A stretch of 64,000 nucleotides of DNA from an uncultured Clostridia bacterium (GCA_934746715.1 CAKVFI010000003.1:1-64000); one strand, 5' to 3'; positions 55,608 to 63,808 are shown, counted from the stretch's first letter. Numbers and translations are program-made. Notes: generated from the letters alone by a model not told the origin.

Positions 55608-56792
55608 ATGATTGATTTAACAACCGCGCAAAATGCGCTTAAAGATGCTTATTTGGTTGCTGCATGCAATCAATTAAACACAAAAACAAATCCATTGTTT
55701 GCCAAAATTAAACAATCAACAAGTGATGTTTATGGCAAAAATATTATCAAAGTTGCGCCAATTGGTTTGAACGGCGGTGTTGGTGCAGGCACAGAAACTG
55801 GCACTCTTCCAGTTGCAAAAGAAAACAGTTATGCTCAATTTAAAACAACACTTAAAAACCTTTATGGCACAATTGAAATCAGCGACAAAGCAATCAGGGC
55901 AAGTGCAAACAGCAATGGTGCATTTGTTGATCTTTTGAATGCAGAAATGGAAGGGCTTTTGGCCGCTTCAAAATTTAACCTTGGTCGTATGCTTTACGGC
56001 GATGGTTCTGGTGCTGTTGGCACTGTCAGCGCTTATGCTAACAGTGTGGCAACAATGACAAGTGTTAAAAACCTTGTTGAAGGCATGGTTGTGGACAGTT
56101 ATTCTGGCACAACAAAAGACAACGCCGGCTTGCGCATTTCATATGTTGACAGAGCAAACAAAAAAGTTTACTTTACTTCAACACCTGCAACTGATCTTGC
56201 AGCAAATGATGTGCTTTATGTTCAAGGCAGCAAAGATCAAGAAATCACAGGCTTGGGCGCAATTTTTGGCTCTGGCACAACACTTTATGGTTTAACACGC
56301 GCAACCAACAAATGGTTAACACCTTACACCAGCGCAACCGAACAAGAAATCAGCGATAGTGTTTTGCAATCTGCTGTTGACTTTTTGGAAGAAAACGCTG
56401 GTTCAAACATTGACTTTATCACATGCAGTGCAGATGTAAAACGTGCATATCAAGAGTACCTTGGTTGTTATCGCCGCAATGTTGATGTAACAATGTTGGA
56501 AGGTGGCTACCGCGCTATCACATTCAACGGCATTCCAGTTGTGAGCGACAGATTTATTGAAGACGGCACATTGTATATGTTGGACAGTTCTAAATTCACT
56601 CTTCATCAACTTTGTGATTGGGAATGGATTGAAGGAGAAGCTGGCAAAATTTTGCGTCAAAAACCAGGTTACCCAGCTTACACTGCAACTTTGGTTAAGT
56701 ATGCTGACTTGATTTGTGAACACCCAGCAGGGCAAGCCAAATTTACAAACATCAAATCAACTGTAACAAATCCATTTGTAAGTTCAACTTAA
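55608..56792 (+). CDS. Major capsid protein (HK97-like fold expected)
   Basis: 394 residues. Features of phage coat proteins: N-terminal arm, GTGTLPVAKENSYAQFKTTLKNLYGTIEISDKAIRAS core, DVDVTMLEGGYRAITFNGIPVVSDRFIEDGTLYMLDSSKFTLHQL near the C-terminus (the P-domain/E-loop region of the fold). Preceded by AAAAGGAG, the best SD in the cassette, which fits the need for high dosage. Uninterrupted and long enough for a normal shell protein. Confidence 0.9.
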   Translation: MIDLTTAQNALKDAYLVAACNQLNTKTNPLFAKIKQSTSDVYGKNIIKVAPIGLNGGVGAGTETGTLPVAKENSYAQFKTTLKNLYGTIEISDKAIRASANSNGAFVDLLNAEMEGLLAASKFNLGRMLYGDGSGAVGTVSAYANSVATMTSVKNLVEGMVVDSYSGTTKDNAGLRISYVDRANKKVYFTSTPATDLAANDVLYVQGSKDQEITGLGAIFGSGTTLYGLTRATNKWLTPYTSATEQEISDSVLQSAVDFLEENAGSNIDFITCSADVKRAYQEYLGCYRRNVDVTMLEGGYRAITFNGIPVVSDRFIEDGTLYMLDSSKFTLHQLCDWEWIEGEAGKILRQKPGYPAYTATLVKYADLICEHPAGQAKFTNIKSTVTNPFVSST

Positions 56793-56824
56793 TTTAATGG
56801 TTAAAATTTTTTGAGGGAGAAACA

Positions 56825-57154
56825 ATGAAGATAAAAATTGAAAATGATGTGTTTGATATAGCAAACCGAATAAAACAAATAGACAGAGATTATTGCATAT
56901 TTTTCAACACATCAACAAATCAATTTGAAGTGCACAACATCTCCCAACCTTACAACTCGTTTTGTTTAAGCGTGCCTTATCACAATTTGGATGAGCGCGC
57001 GCTTAAATTAACGCGAGAAACAAACAGCGCAAATATTGAAATAATATTAAGCCAAATAGACAATGAAAATAGCATTAAAGAAAATGCGGAATATAGAAAT
57101 ATTCTCAACAAATTTAATGACCAATTAGAGCAAATAATTAAGGAGAACAAATGA
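56825..57154 (+). CDS. Conserved-looking phage protein of unknown role, 109 aa
   Basis: Begins with a compact beta-rich domain (MKIKIENDVFDIANRIKQIDRDYCIFFNTSTNQFEVH) and ends in a coiled helix (about 70-108). The layout recalls small head-region proteins of Firmicute phages that sit between coat and connector genes, but I cannot name the family. SD GAGGGAG. Overlaps the next gene by 4 nt (ATGA). Confidence 0.7.
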   Translation: MKIKIENDVFDIANRIKQIDRDYCIFFNTSTNQFEVHNISQPYNSFCLSVPYHNLDERALKLTRETNSANIEIILSQIDNENSIKENAEYRNILNKFNDQLEQIIKENK

Positions 57155-57708
57155 AAGTAATAGACATTTTAACAAATGGTGCAACCATGCTGGGGCTTGT
57201 TGAAACAGCAATCACTATGCAAAACTCACAAAAAACCGATGCTGAAAAATTGGCTGATGCAGATGTTGGCGAATTGTTTAGATTATTCAATTTGTCCATT
57301 CAAGAACTTTGCACAAGTTATATGCCAATTTTGTGTTCAAGCAAAATTGAAACCAGCAACAAAACTTATCCAGTTGCATCGCTTAACAATTGCATTAGAG
57401 TGAACATGGTCAAGTGTAATGACAAAGAAGTTAAATTTAAAATCATCAATCGCGTGATTAATTTTGAAACAGATGGAACTTATGATGTGGAATTTTCAAG
57501 TTATCCAACTTTTTCAAGTTTGAACGATGATGTTTCGTTTTTGCAGCAATATGGCGTTGATGTTGCAGTGTTTGGCTTGTGTGCTTACTACTGCTTAACA
57601 AAAGGCATGTTTGAAGATTTTGAAAAATTTCATAATGCATACTTGGAAAAGGGCAACGCTTTAAAAGATATGAAAATTTTTGTTATGCCACAAAGGAGAT
57701 GGGAATGA
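57151..57708 (+). CDS. Head-tail connector (P22 gp4 / adaptor-like)
   Basis: 185 residues. Helical start (VIDILTNGATMLGLVETAI), beta-rich centre (KTYPVASLNNCIRVNMVKCNDKEVKFKI; VINFETDGTYDVEFSSYP) and helical C-terminus with DVAVFGLCAYYCLTKGMFEDFEKFHNAYLEK. Size, fold pattern and gene position after coat protein match the ring adaptor that fixes the tail machine to the portal. Overlaps both neighbours (4 and 10 nt). Specific family not proven. Confidence 0.7.
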   Translation: MKVIDILTNGATMLGLVETAITMQNSQKTDAEKLADADVGELFRLFNLSIQELCTSYMPILCSSKIETSNKTYPVASLNNCIRVNMVKCNDKEVKFKIINRVINFETDGTYDVEFSSYPTFSSLNDDVSFLQQYGVDVAVFGLCAYYCLTKGMFEDFEKFHNAYLEKGNALKDMKIFVMPQRRWE

Positions 57709-59129
57709 AAACAAAGAAAAGAATTGCGATAGAGAATTTTGCAAATTTCAAAAAAGAAACCAATGCAAGTGTTGAAATGTTTTACAACTATCAACCAACC
57801 AAAATTTTATCCAATTCTTGTGGAATAAAAGAAGCAACTTTTCCAAACAGTTTAACCGACCCAACGGAATACACTTTGAATGTGTCAAGTGCAAATATCA
57901 ACAAAATTAATGGCGTAACATATTTTAAACAATATTTTCCACGCACGGGCAACACTCAACACAGAATTTTGCTTTATGGCGACGACAAAAAGGAGTACAT
58001 CAACCAACTTTTTTGTGAAGATGGTGATTTGTACTGGCTTTATTCGTTAACATTTAACTCGGCTCCGGTAACTTTGTCTTTCAAACAAAAAGGCGAAGAC
58101 GCAATCATTTTAACCAGTAAGGATAAAATGGTTATCTGGAAAACTGGATATTCGCCATACACAATTGAAAATGTGCCAATCATCACAAGCATGTGTATGA
58201 ACGATGGTGTGCTGTTTTGCACAATACGCGAGCCTGCATTCAAAATTTGGTACGCAACCAATCTAGATGCAGAAAATGTTGGTAATATTGACTCAAATTC
58301 TGGCTACGTTTCACTTGAAGACGATTTGGGCAACGCCCGCAAAATTGTGTGTTTCAATCAAGATGTTTATGTGTTTAGAGATTATGGAATCACAAAAATC
58401 AATTATGTTAAAAACAAGGTTTCAGTAAGCCAAGTTTATCAATCCAACACAAAAATTTTCACTGAAACAGTCAGCGTTTGCGAAAATGCCATAATGTTTA
58501 TGACAGTTGAAGGGCTTTATCAATTTAATGGCGTTAAAGTTTCCCGTTCCAGTGTGGATATTGGCGAAATGCTGCCAATTGCAAACGACAACGCTTGTGC
58601 TTCAACTTTGGGTGACAAATATTATTTGGCATTACGCTTGAATTTTAACGACGGCAAACAACTGCTTTGCGAAACAGGAGAGTTTGTTAACAATGCGTTG
58701 ATTGTTGTTGATTTAACCGATTATTCCTATCAAATTTTGCGTGGGGTGGACATTGGTGCATTGTTGCCAGTTCGCACACAAGTGTTTGAAAAAATGCTGG
58801 CAACTTTCAACTCTGTTCACACATCAAAAGTTGGTGAAATCTGTCCTGTTTCAAAGTGCTTTGATGACGCATTGCCCAAATATTGGGCGTCCAACGAATT
58901 GTTTGACATGCCAATCACTCGCTTGTTTACAAAACTTAAAGTGGTGGCAGACAAAAATGTTAAATTTAACTTGAAATATGGCAACAAAAGCACCAGTTTT
59001 ACAACATACATGGCTGGGAACAATGAATTTTGCTTTAAAATTTGTACAGAGAACTTAAAACTTGAGATTTCTTCAATTGAAGCATCTGCGCAAGTTAAAA
59101 AAGTTGTTGTGGAATATTATGAATATTGA
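57699..59129 (+). CDS. Tail-hub / DNA stabilisation protein (P22 gp10-like), beta-propeller-like
   Basis: 476 residues (473 from ATG 57708-type reading if the first Met is skipped). Repeated beta units of 50-60 residues with VYVFRDYGITKINYV, IMFMTVEGLYQFNGVKV, YYLALRLNF-type strands suggest a propeller, as in packaged-DNA stabilisation proteins of short-tailed phages. It would close the capsid after packaging. SD AAAGGAG in the upstream gene. No tail needle or tailspike gene follows. Confidence 0.72.
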   Translation: MGMKTKKRIAIENFANFKKETNASVEMFYNYQPTKILSNSCGIKEATFPNSLTDPTEYTLNVSSANINKINGVTYFKQYFPRTGNTQHRILLYGDDKKEYINQLFCEDGDLYWLYSLTFNSAPVTLSFKQKGEDAIILTSKDKMVIWKTGYSPYTIENVPIITSMCMNDGVLFCTIREPAFKIWYATNLDAENVGNIDSNSGYVSLEDDLGNARKIVCFNQDVYVFRDYGITKINYVKNKVSVSQVYQSNTKIFTETVSVCENAIMFMTVEGLYQFNGVKVSRSSVDIGEMLPIANDNACASTLGDKYYLALRLNFNDGKQLLCETGEFVNNALIVVDLTDYSYQILRGVDIGALLPVRTQVFEKMLATFNSVHTSKVGEICPVSKCFDDALPKYWASNELFDMPITRLFTKLKVVADKNVKFNLKYGNKSTSFTTYMAGNNEFCFKICTENLKLEISSIEASAQVKKVVVEYYEY

Positions 59130-59218
59130 TTTGACATTGCTAAAGCGGTTTAATTTGTATTTTCAATATTTGCAAACTTTCAATTTAACGCCTAAATCTA
59201 GGGCGGAAAGGAGCAAAA

Positions 59219-59953
59219 ATGAAATGGAAAAACAGAATAACTAATTACAATTTTTGGATTTCAATTGTCAGCGCAACTTTGCTTATATTGCAGGCTTTTA
59301 ACATAAAACTGGACATTGCAAACATCAATGAAATTGTAACTGCATTGCTTGGGCTTTTGGTTGTGATTGGCATAATCAACGACCCAACAAAATCTGCTAA
59401 AGACACAGAAAATGATGCAAAATCAACCAACAAAAAGAAAGCTGGCAACAAGCAAATTGAGCCATCTAAAACAGAAAATAAAGCTGAAAAAGATGTTGAA
59501 GATGTTAACCAAAAAGGCGAAATTGAGCAACAAAACGAAGAAAATCAAATTGATAATAAAGATTTAAACATTGTTGAAAATGAACATGAAACTATGCCCA
59601 TTGCCAAACAAAATGAGAATGATTTTGACCTTGCTGAAAATGATTTACAAGTTCTTGTAGACAAAATTGCACAAGATTTGGAGCAAAAGTACGCCGAACT
59701 TAACAAAGCGGTTGATATGTTGAATAAAACACAAATTAAGCAACCAATTGACAAAATTCAAAACGAAAACAATCCTATAAAAACAAATATTCAATCAATT
59801 GAACCAAGCAAATTGGACAATGAAAATATGCAAAATGAGCAACCGCAGGTTGAAGATGCAAAGGAATTGAATACAGTTGAAGATAATTTAATCATTCCAA
59901 CAAATAATGTCGAAACCAAACAAGAAAATATATCTTTTAATATTGTAAATTAA
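59219..59953 (+). CDS. phi-LC3-type holin with long charged C-terminal extension
   Basis: 244 residues. The first ~60 residues (MKWKNRITNYNFWISIVSATLLILQAFNIKLDI...LLGLLVVIGIINDPT) match phi-LC3-family holins: RLKN-FWL-like start, two membrane helices, then the IV-DPTT motif (here INDPTKS). Such holins open the cytoplasmic membrane. Unusual: normal members end at 75-95 residues, but this one continues for ~175 residues of Glu/Asn/Lys/Gln-rich, coiled-coil-prone sequence. Strong SD AAAGGAG. Last gene of the cassette; terminator follows. Confidence 0.82.
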   Translation: MKWKNRITNYNFWISIVSATLLILQAFNIKLDIANINEIVTALLGLLVVIGIINDPTKSAKDTENDAKSTNKKKAGNKQIEPSKTENKAEKDVEDVNQKGEIEQQNEENQIDNKDLNIVENEHETMPIAKQNENDFDLAENDLQVLVDKIAQDLEQKYAELNKAVDMLNKTQIKQPIDKIQNENNPIKTNIQSIEPSKLDNENMQNEQPQVEDAKELNTVEDNLIIPTNNVETKQENISFNIVN

Positions 59954-59954
59954 C

Positions 59955-59983
59955 AAAAGGCCACCGAATGGTGGCTTTTTTTG
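59955..59983 (+). terminator. Terminator of the head cassette
   Basis: AAAGGCCACC, GAAT loop, GGTGGCTTTTTTT. Confidence 0.9.
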
Positions 59984-60060
59984 TTTTGGAGAGATTGGCA
60001 GAGTGAGGAAAATTGTAATTTATTAATTGACATGTAAAATAAATTTTTAAATAATAATTG

Positions 60061-60089
60061 TTGCAAATTTGATTAAAAACCAGTATAAT
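60061..60089 (+). promoter_or_regulatory. tRNA-Gln promoter
   Basis: TTGCAA (60061-60066), 17 bp, TATAAT (60084-60089), 13 nt before the tRNA. Confidence 0.8.
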
Positions 60090-60102
60090 AGCATTGTGTT
60101 AG

Positions 60103-60177
60103 TGGGGTATCGCCAAGCGGTAAGGCCACGGTCTCTGAATCCGTCATTCGTTGGTTCGAATCCAACTACCCCAGCCA
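60103..60177 (+). tRNA. tRNA-Gln (CTG anticodon)
   Basis: Acceptor TGGGGTA/TACCCCA, encoded GCCA end, D-arm GCCAAGCGGTAAGGC, T-arm GTTGGTTCGAATCCAAC. The anticodon loop CTCTGAA gives CTG, reading CAG. The 31-39 position is a T-T mismatch. A 25-bp copy of its 3' end lies at 60345-60369. Confidence 0.93.
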
Positions 60178-60369
60178 GCAAACGTTCAACAAAGCATATT
60201 TTGCTTGTTGAGCGTTTTTATTTTAATTTGAGAACCAACGAATAGGGTTCCCGCAAAAGCGATAGATTTTGTGGGAAAAGGAGAAACCGAGCAATAGGTG
60301 AGCATTTGCGATAAGCAAATCCACAAAAGCGAGAGTTTTGACGCGGTTCGAATCCAACTACCCCAGCCA
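60153..60369 (+). repeat. 25-bp direct repeat of the tRNA-Gln 3' end (att-like)
   Basis: GGTTCGAATCCAACTACCCC plus AGCCA at 60153-60177 recurs exactly at 60345-60369, 192 bp apart. The segment between also holds GAACCAACGAAT (about 60232-60243), the inverted T-arm sequence. Such a copied tRNA end is the usual footprint of site-specific integration; here only 167 bp remain between the copies and no integrase is seen. Confidence 0.8.
60181..60219 (+). terminator. tRNA-Gln terminator
   Basis: AACGTTCAACAA, loop, TTGTTGAGCGTTTTT. Confidence 0.85.
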
Positions 60370-60549
60370 CTCGAAAGCACAAGTTTTATCGACTTGTGTT
60401 TTTTTATTAAAACACAAAATGTCGCATTTTCGCTTGGCTTTCTCGTTTCCCCAACAAACCCACGCTGTTTGGCTTTGCTGGGGTCCCCAAGTTTTAGCAC
60501 AAGTTTTAGCTAAAACACAAAATGTTAATAATGTAAACTAAAACATAAA
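60220..60549. other. Repeat-rich non-coding region after tRNA-Gln
   Basis: About 330 bp with several nested repeats: the tRNA 3' copy, a second terminator (60375-60405), and two copies of a block containing AGCACAAGTTTTA (60376 and about 60496) and TAAAACACAAAATGT (about 60408 and 60512). Several GCGA-AG/GCGATA-type short palindromic words recur. ORFs here overlap the repeats and look spurious. Confidence 0.55.
60375..60405 (+). terminator. Terminator after the tRNA-Gln 3' copy
   Basis: CACAAGT, 7-nt loop, ACTTGTG plus seven T; gives the tRNA fragment the layout of a real tRNA gene end. Confidence 0.75.
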
Positions 60550-61131
60550 TTATTTATTGTAAATATGGTCGTCTAATAAAATGTCAAAATATTTAAGCAA
60601 ATCTTGCTTGCTGCAAGGGTTTGGAGATTGCAGCCAATTCAACCCCAAATTTGTTATTCCACCAGCAAAAAAGTCAGTCATCAAATTAACTGGAATGGTG
60701 TAATTTTCTTTATACTTGTTTTTGCTTGTTAAATATTGAATACTACGTTTAACAGTTGTTAAAACCAATTCATTTGCTTTGTCGTAGCTATTTTGTTTTA
60801 AAATCAAAAGCAATTTGTTTTTGTTTTCCAAAATAAAGTCAATCACTTTTGAAATTAAGGTCATGTACATTTCTTTTGGGGTGGAGTAATTTTCCTTTTC
60901 AATAGTGGCGTTAAAAAGTTCTTCCTTGATTGTGTCAATGGTATATTCAAGCAAATGATCTTTATCTTCAAAATGATTGTAAAATGTTGCACGGTGGACC
61001 ATAGCACGCTCACAAATGTCCAAAACACTGATTTTTTCGTATGGTGTGGTTTCAAGCAACTCAAACAACGCACGAGAAAGCAATTTGCGTGTTCTCACAA
61101 TTCTCAAATCTTCTTTAAATTCTTCTTTCAT
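60550..61131 (-). CDS. TetR/AcrR-family transcriptional regulator
   Basis: 193 residues. N-terminal DNA-binding domain with the TetR signature (about 10-60: RTRKLLSRALFELLETTPYEKISVLDICERAMVHRATFYNHFEDKDHLL) and a helical ligand-binding/dimer domain. Start at ATG 61131 after AAGGAAG; the in-frame start at 61179 adds a stretch without SD. It faces a decayed ABC transporter start at 61327, which was probably its target, so the regulator may now be an orphan acting elsewhere or only on itself. Confidence 0.88.
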   Translation of the reverse strand: MKEEFKEDLRIVRTRKLLSRALFELLETTPYEKISVLDICERAMVHRATFYNHFEDKDHLLEYTIDTIKEELFNATIEKENYSTPKEMYMTLISKVIDFILENKNKLLLILKQNSYDKANELVLTTVKRSIQYLTSKNKYKENYTIPVNLMTDFFAGGITNLGLNWLQSPNPCSKQDLLKYFDILLDDHIYNK

Positions 61132-61240
61132 AATCTTCCTTTTATTGCAAAAATTTAGAGTTTTTAACCAATTCAACAAAATTGTAAAATAACTAAACTA
61201 CTGTATATTTTTGCAAATTTATTCTGTTGAAATTAAAAAA

Positions 61241-61269
61241 AGGATAGCATATAATTATACAGATGTCAA
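61241..61269 (-). promoter_or_regulatory. Promoter of the TetR gene
   Basis: Minus strand TTGACA (61264-61269), 17 bp, TATCCT (61241-61246). The flanking TGTCAAT ... ATTGACA inverted pair (61264-61270 and about 61302-61308) could include the operator. Confidence 0.65.
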
Positions 61270-61326
61270 TAAAATATACACTTGTCGAAAAACAAATTAA
61301 ATTGACAAAAAATATGAGAGGTGCAA

Positions 61327-61428
61327 ATGGCAAAAATTGAAGTTGAACATCTTAAAAATTAATATAAAACCAATTTTAAAGCCAACACAAATATTTTTGA
61401 AACTATGTTAAAAAAACTGTTAACTTGA
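61327..61428 (+). pseudogene. Remnant of an ABC-transporter ATP-binding gene
   Basis: With a good SD (GAGAGGTG) the frame opens MAKIEVEHLKN, the usual first strand of an ABC ATPase, but codon 12 is TAA. Beyond it the frame continues YKTNFKANTNIFE, again like an ABC N-terminus, and then runs into the terminator at 61411. Walker A and everything after it are deleted. Divergent from the TetR gene, as functional TetR-ABC pairs are. Confidence 0.55.
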
Positions 61429-61444
61429 TTGTTAACAGTTTTTT
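61411..61444. terminator. Bidirectional terminator
   Basis: AAAACTGTTAAC, 6-nt loop, GTTAACAGTTTT; T runs on both strands. Ends both the pseudogene and the leftward PlsC-like transcript. Confidence 0.88.
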
Positions 61445-61459
61445 GTTGCATGCAATTTG

Positions 61460-62287
61460 TCAATTTTCAATTTTAAGGTTTTGTTCAGTGTCAGTTTTTT
61501 GCGAAAGATATGTCAATTTTTTATGGTAAAATTGTTCATAAGTGAGTTTGTTAAACTCAAAGTTTTTGTTTGCCAAATATTCAATGTTTTGTTTAAAGTT
61601 TAAATCATCTCTTGGGTAAATGGGCTTGCCAACGTGCAAAATGAACTGCTTTTTGAATGTGCCGTCTTTACGTTGCTTTAAGTTTTTAAATGTGAAGAAT
61701 GTTGGAATGAGTGGCACATTATATTTTGCAGCAAAGTGAAAAGCACCAGCAAGCAGTGGCCTTGGTTTTTCGTAGCACCACCAAAGGGCACGCTCTGGAT
61801 AACACAACACAAAATGCTTTTTTTCAAGCAAAATGCCTATTGCTTTGTTTAAATTTTTCAAGCAAGTTGGACTATCGGAAAGGGGCAATGTGCCAGCAGA
61901 GCGCAAAAGCGAGCCAAACACACCTTTAAAGTTGTTAAATTCTGCAACAATTATATTCAACTTTTTGCCTTTGGTTGCTTTTTTGATGAGAGTGCAATCA
62001 AGGTCATGAATGTGATTGCAAGTTATCATTGCACCGCTGTTTTTCAAATTTTTGATGTTTTCACCACCAATGATTTTAAGTTTAAAGTGTTTGCTAAAAA
62101 GCCAACTTGCAAAGTTAAAAATTGGCAAAGACACCAACGAAACGGCTTTTTTCAAAACACCTTTTTGCAAGTAATCATAATCTTTTGTTACCTTTTTTAT
62201 TTTGCGATTTGGTGGTTGAACATTTGAATTAAAATCATTGTTTTTTTCTTTAATTTCAATTTCCTTTAAAATTTCAGTTCTCTTCAT
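61460..62287 (-). CDS. PlsC-like 1-acylglycerol-3-phosphate acyltransferase family protein
   Basis: 275 residues. Basic N-terminal extension (about 1-45), a hydrophobic segment (about 48-70, VSLVSLPIFNFASWLFSKHF), then the acyltransferase core with catalytic NHIHDLD (HX4D motif, near 92-98) and the acyl-acceptor motif YPERALWW in place of FPEGTRS. The family makes phosphatidic acid or acylates related lipids. Start at ATG 62287 after AAAGGAT. Overlaps the GT2 gene by 14 nt, so both act in one operon, which suggests synthesis of a glycolipid or envelope glycan. Confidence 0.85.
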   Translation of the reverse strand: MKRTEILKEIEIKEKNNDFNSNVQPPNRKIKKVTKDYDYLQKGVLKKAVSLVSLPIFNFASWLFSKHFKLKIIGGENIKNLKNSGAMITCNHIHDLDCTLIKKATKGKKLNIIVAEFNNFKGVFGSLLRSAGTLPLSDSPTCLKNLNKAIGILLEKKHFVLCYPERALWWCYEKPRPLLAGAFHFAAKYNVPLIPTFFTFKNLKQRKDGTFKKQFILHVGKPIYPRDDLNFKQNIEYLANKNFEFNKLTYEQFYHKKLTYLSQKTDTEQNLKIEN

Positions 62288-63551
62288 CAAATTTTATCCT
62301 TTCAATGTGATCCCAGTTAACTTTGTAATGTTTGTTTATTGTTTTTAGCAGTACAATAACATATTCAAAAGTTATGATTGGACCTAAAAACACAATCTTT
62401 AATTTTTCCAACAAGGTGAGTTTTTTTTCTTCTTCTTCAATAATGTTGATCAAGTTGAATAAGGCAATAACAGCGTATATCAGCAACAACATCAATAAAC
62501 TAAAAAGCAACGCTTGTTTTGTTAGTGGAGAGTGGAGAACAGCCAGCACAATTGACGAAATGATGAATGTTAAACAGGTCGCTGCTGTTAAACCAATAAA
62601 GCAGTAAACAGGCACAAGTTCAAACAGGTATTTTAAGTTTGATTTAACCACTTTGCCTTGCTTAAAAGTTTTTTGCATCAGCTTTTTGTGATATTTTTGA
62701 TTATTTTCAAAATAACCTTTAAGCCAACGATATCTGCGTTTATTATATTCTTTGTGGGTGATAGGCTCTTCCGAGTAAATAATGGCGTATTCGTAATATA
62801 GTTGCTTAAAATCGTTCAACATTGCATTTATCCCAACTTCAACATCTTCACAAAGCGATTTAAAAGGAAAGCCTTTAAATTTTTCAATATATCTGTTGCT
62901 CAACATCATTCCCAGCCCAGAAATTGCAAGGGCATAGCCATGGTCGGATTTATATTTGTTGCCCATGGTGTCCAATGCTGTAAAAGTAAGCCCACTTAAA
63001 TTTGCATATAAAGTGCGATATTTTTTGTTTTTAAGTTGCCAATTTTTAACACGCTTTTTGCAAATCACAACATCAGAATTTGTTACCAGCGCATTGTTCA
63101 TTTCTTCCACAAATTGCTTGTCTAAATAAGTGTCTGCATCAACAACGATGTAAGCATCATAAACATTGCCTTTTTTTGCCAAAATGTGCTTAATCAAACT
63201 GTCCAATGCATCAGCTTTGCATTTTTGGTTTGGTTCAACAATATATTCAAAATCCTTTAATTTTTGTTTTGCAATGTCAATGGTTGGGTCGTTTTCATTG
63301 TCCACAACAATAAATACATCAAAGTTCTCTTTTGGATAAGATTGCACATTTATTGAATCCAAAAGCCAACCAATACATTCACTTTCATTTTTTGCAGGTA
63401 TTAGCAATGCAATCTTGTTTTTTGTTGGGTTAAACAATTTTTTTTGTTTTTTAAATCCATAAATCCAGCATCTTATTTTTGGGATATAGGTTAACAAAAT
63501 AATAAAAGCCAAAGCAAAATAAACAATTAAAATGATTTGTAAAAAATTCAT
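62274..63551 (-). CDS. Membrane GT2 glycosyltransferase (processive, cellulose/hyaluronan synthase-like)
   Basis: 425 residues. One N-terminal membrane helix (about 4-24), a GT-A catalytic domain with ALLIPAKNESECIGWLLDS, the metal-binding YIVVDADTYLD, the acceptor-site CEDVEVG, and the RRYRWLKGYF (Q/R-x-x-RW) motif, then three to four membrane helices (about 300-395). Such enzymes polymerise or transfer sugars across the membrane from UDP-sugars; the sugar cannot be told. SD AAAGGAT. Forms an operon with the PlsC-like gene. Confidence 0.9.
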   Translation of the reverse strand: MNFLQIILIVYFALAFIILLTYIPKIRCWIYGFKKQKKLFNPTKNKIALLIPAKNESECIGWLLDSINVQSYPKENFDVFIVVDNENDPTIDIAKQKLKDFEYIVEPNQKCKADALDSLIKHILAKKGNVYDAYIVVDADTYLDKQFVEEMNNALVTNSDVVICKKRVKNWQLKNKKYRTLYANLSGLTFTALDTMGNKYKSDHGYALAISGLGMMLSNRYIEKFKGFPFKSLCEDVEVGINAMLNDFKQLYYEYAIIYSEEPITHKEYNKRRYRWLKGYFENNQKYHKKLMQKTFKQGKVVKSNLKYLFELVPVYCFIGLTAATCLTFIISSIVLAVLHSPLTKQALLFSLLMLLLIYAVIALFNLINIIEEEEKKLTLLEKLKIVFLGPIITFEYVIVLLKTINKHYKVNWDHIERIKFDEEN

Positions 63552-63707
63552 AATTTATCCTTTGTGTATATAACCAGTATAGAATAAACTTTAAAATTTT
63601 TCAAATAGAAATAGCTAAAAAAAACTATAATTAATTAAATAATAAAATTCTAGTTGTTTTTTATATTCTATTGGCATTAGAATTCTACAAATTTATTTAA
63701 AATGTAA

Positions 63708-63730
63708 AAAAACTAGGATTAAACCTAGTT
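63708..63730 (-). terminator. Minus-strand terminator
   Basis: Minus strand AAACTAGG, 6-nt loop, CCTAGTTTTTTTA. Confidence 0.82.
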
Positions 63731-63783
63731 TAATGGTGGAGCGCCGGGGTGAGCAGCGTTGAAAAAATTGCCCCAAATGGTAT

Positions 63784-63808
63784 AAAAATAGGAACCATAA
63801 GTTCCTAA
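63784..63808 (-). terminator. tRNA-Lys terminator
   Basis: Minus strand TTAGGAAC, short loop, GTTCCTATTTTTATA. Confidence 0.85.

Noticed and set aside
59119..59244. Short frame (41 codons) starting at the end of the gp10-like gene and running into the holin gene
   Set aside because: No SD, overlaps both neighbours, basic composition without recognisable features; the holin SD lies inside it. Probably chance.
50793..60369. tRNA-Gln repeats as the two ends of the head cassette
   Set aside because: Both copies lie to the right of the cassette, so they cannot bracket it; the cassette and the repeats need separate explanations.
60186..60541. Overlapping frames of 67-104 codons after tRNA-Gln
   Set aside because: They cover the tRNA-end copy, terminators and repeats, lack SD sites and have no protein-like character.
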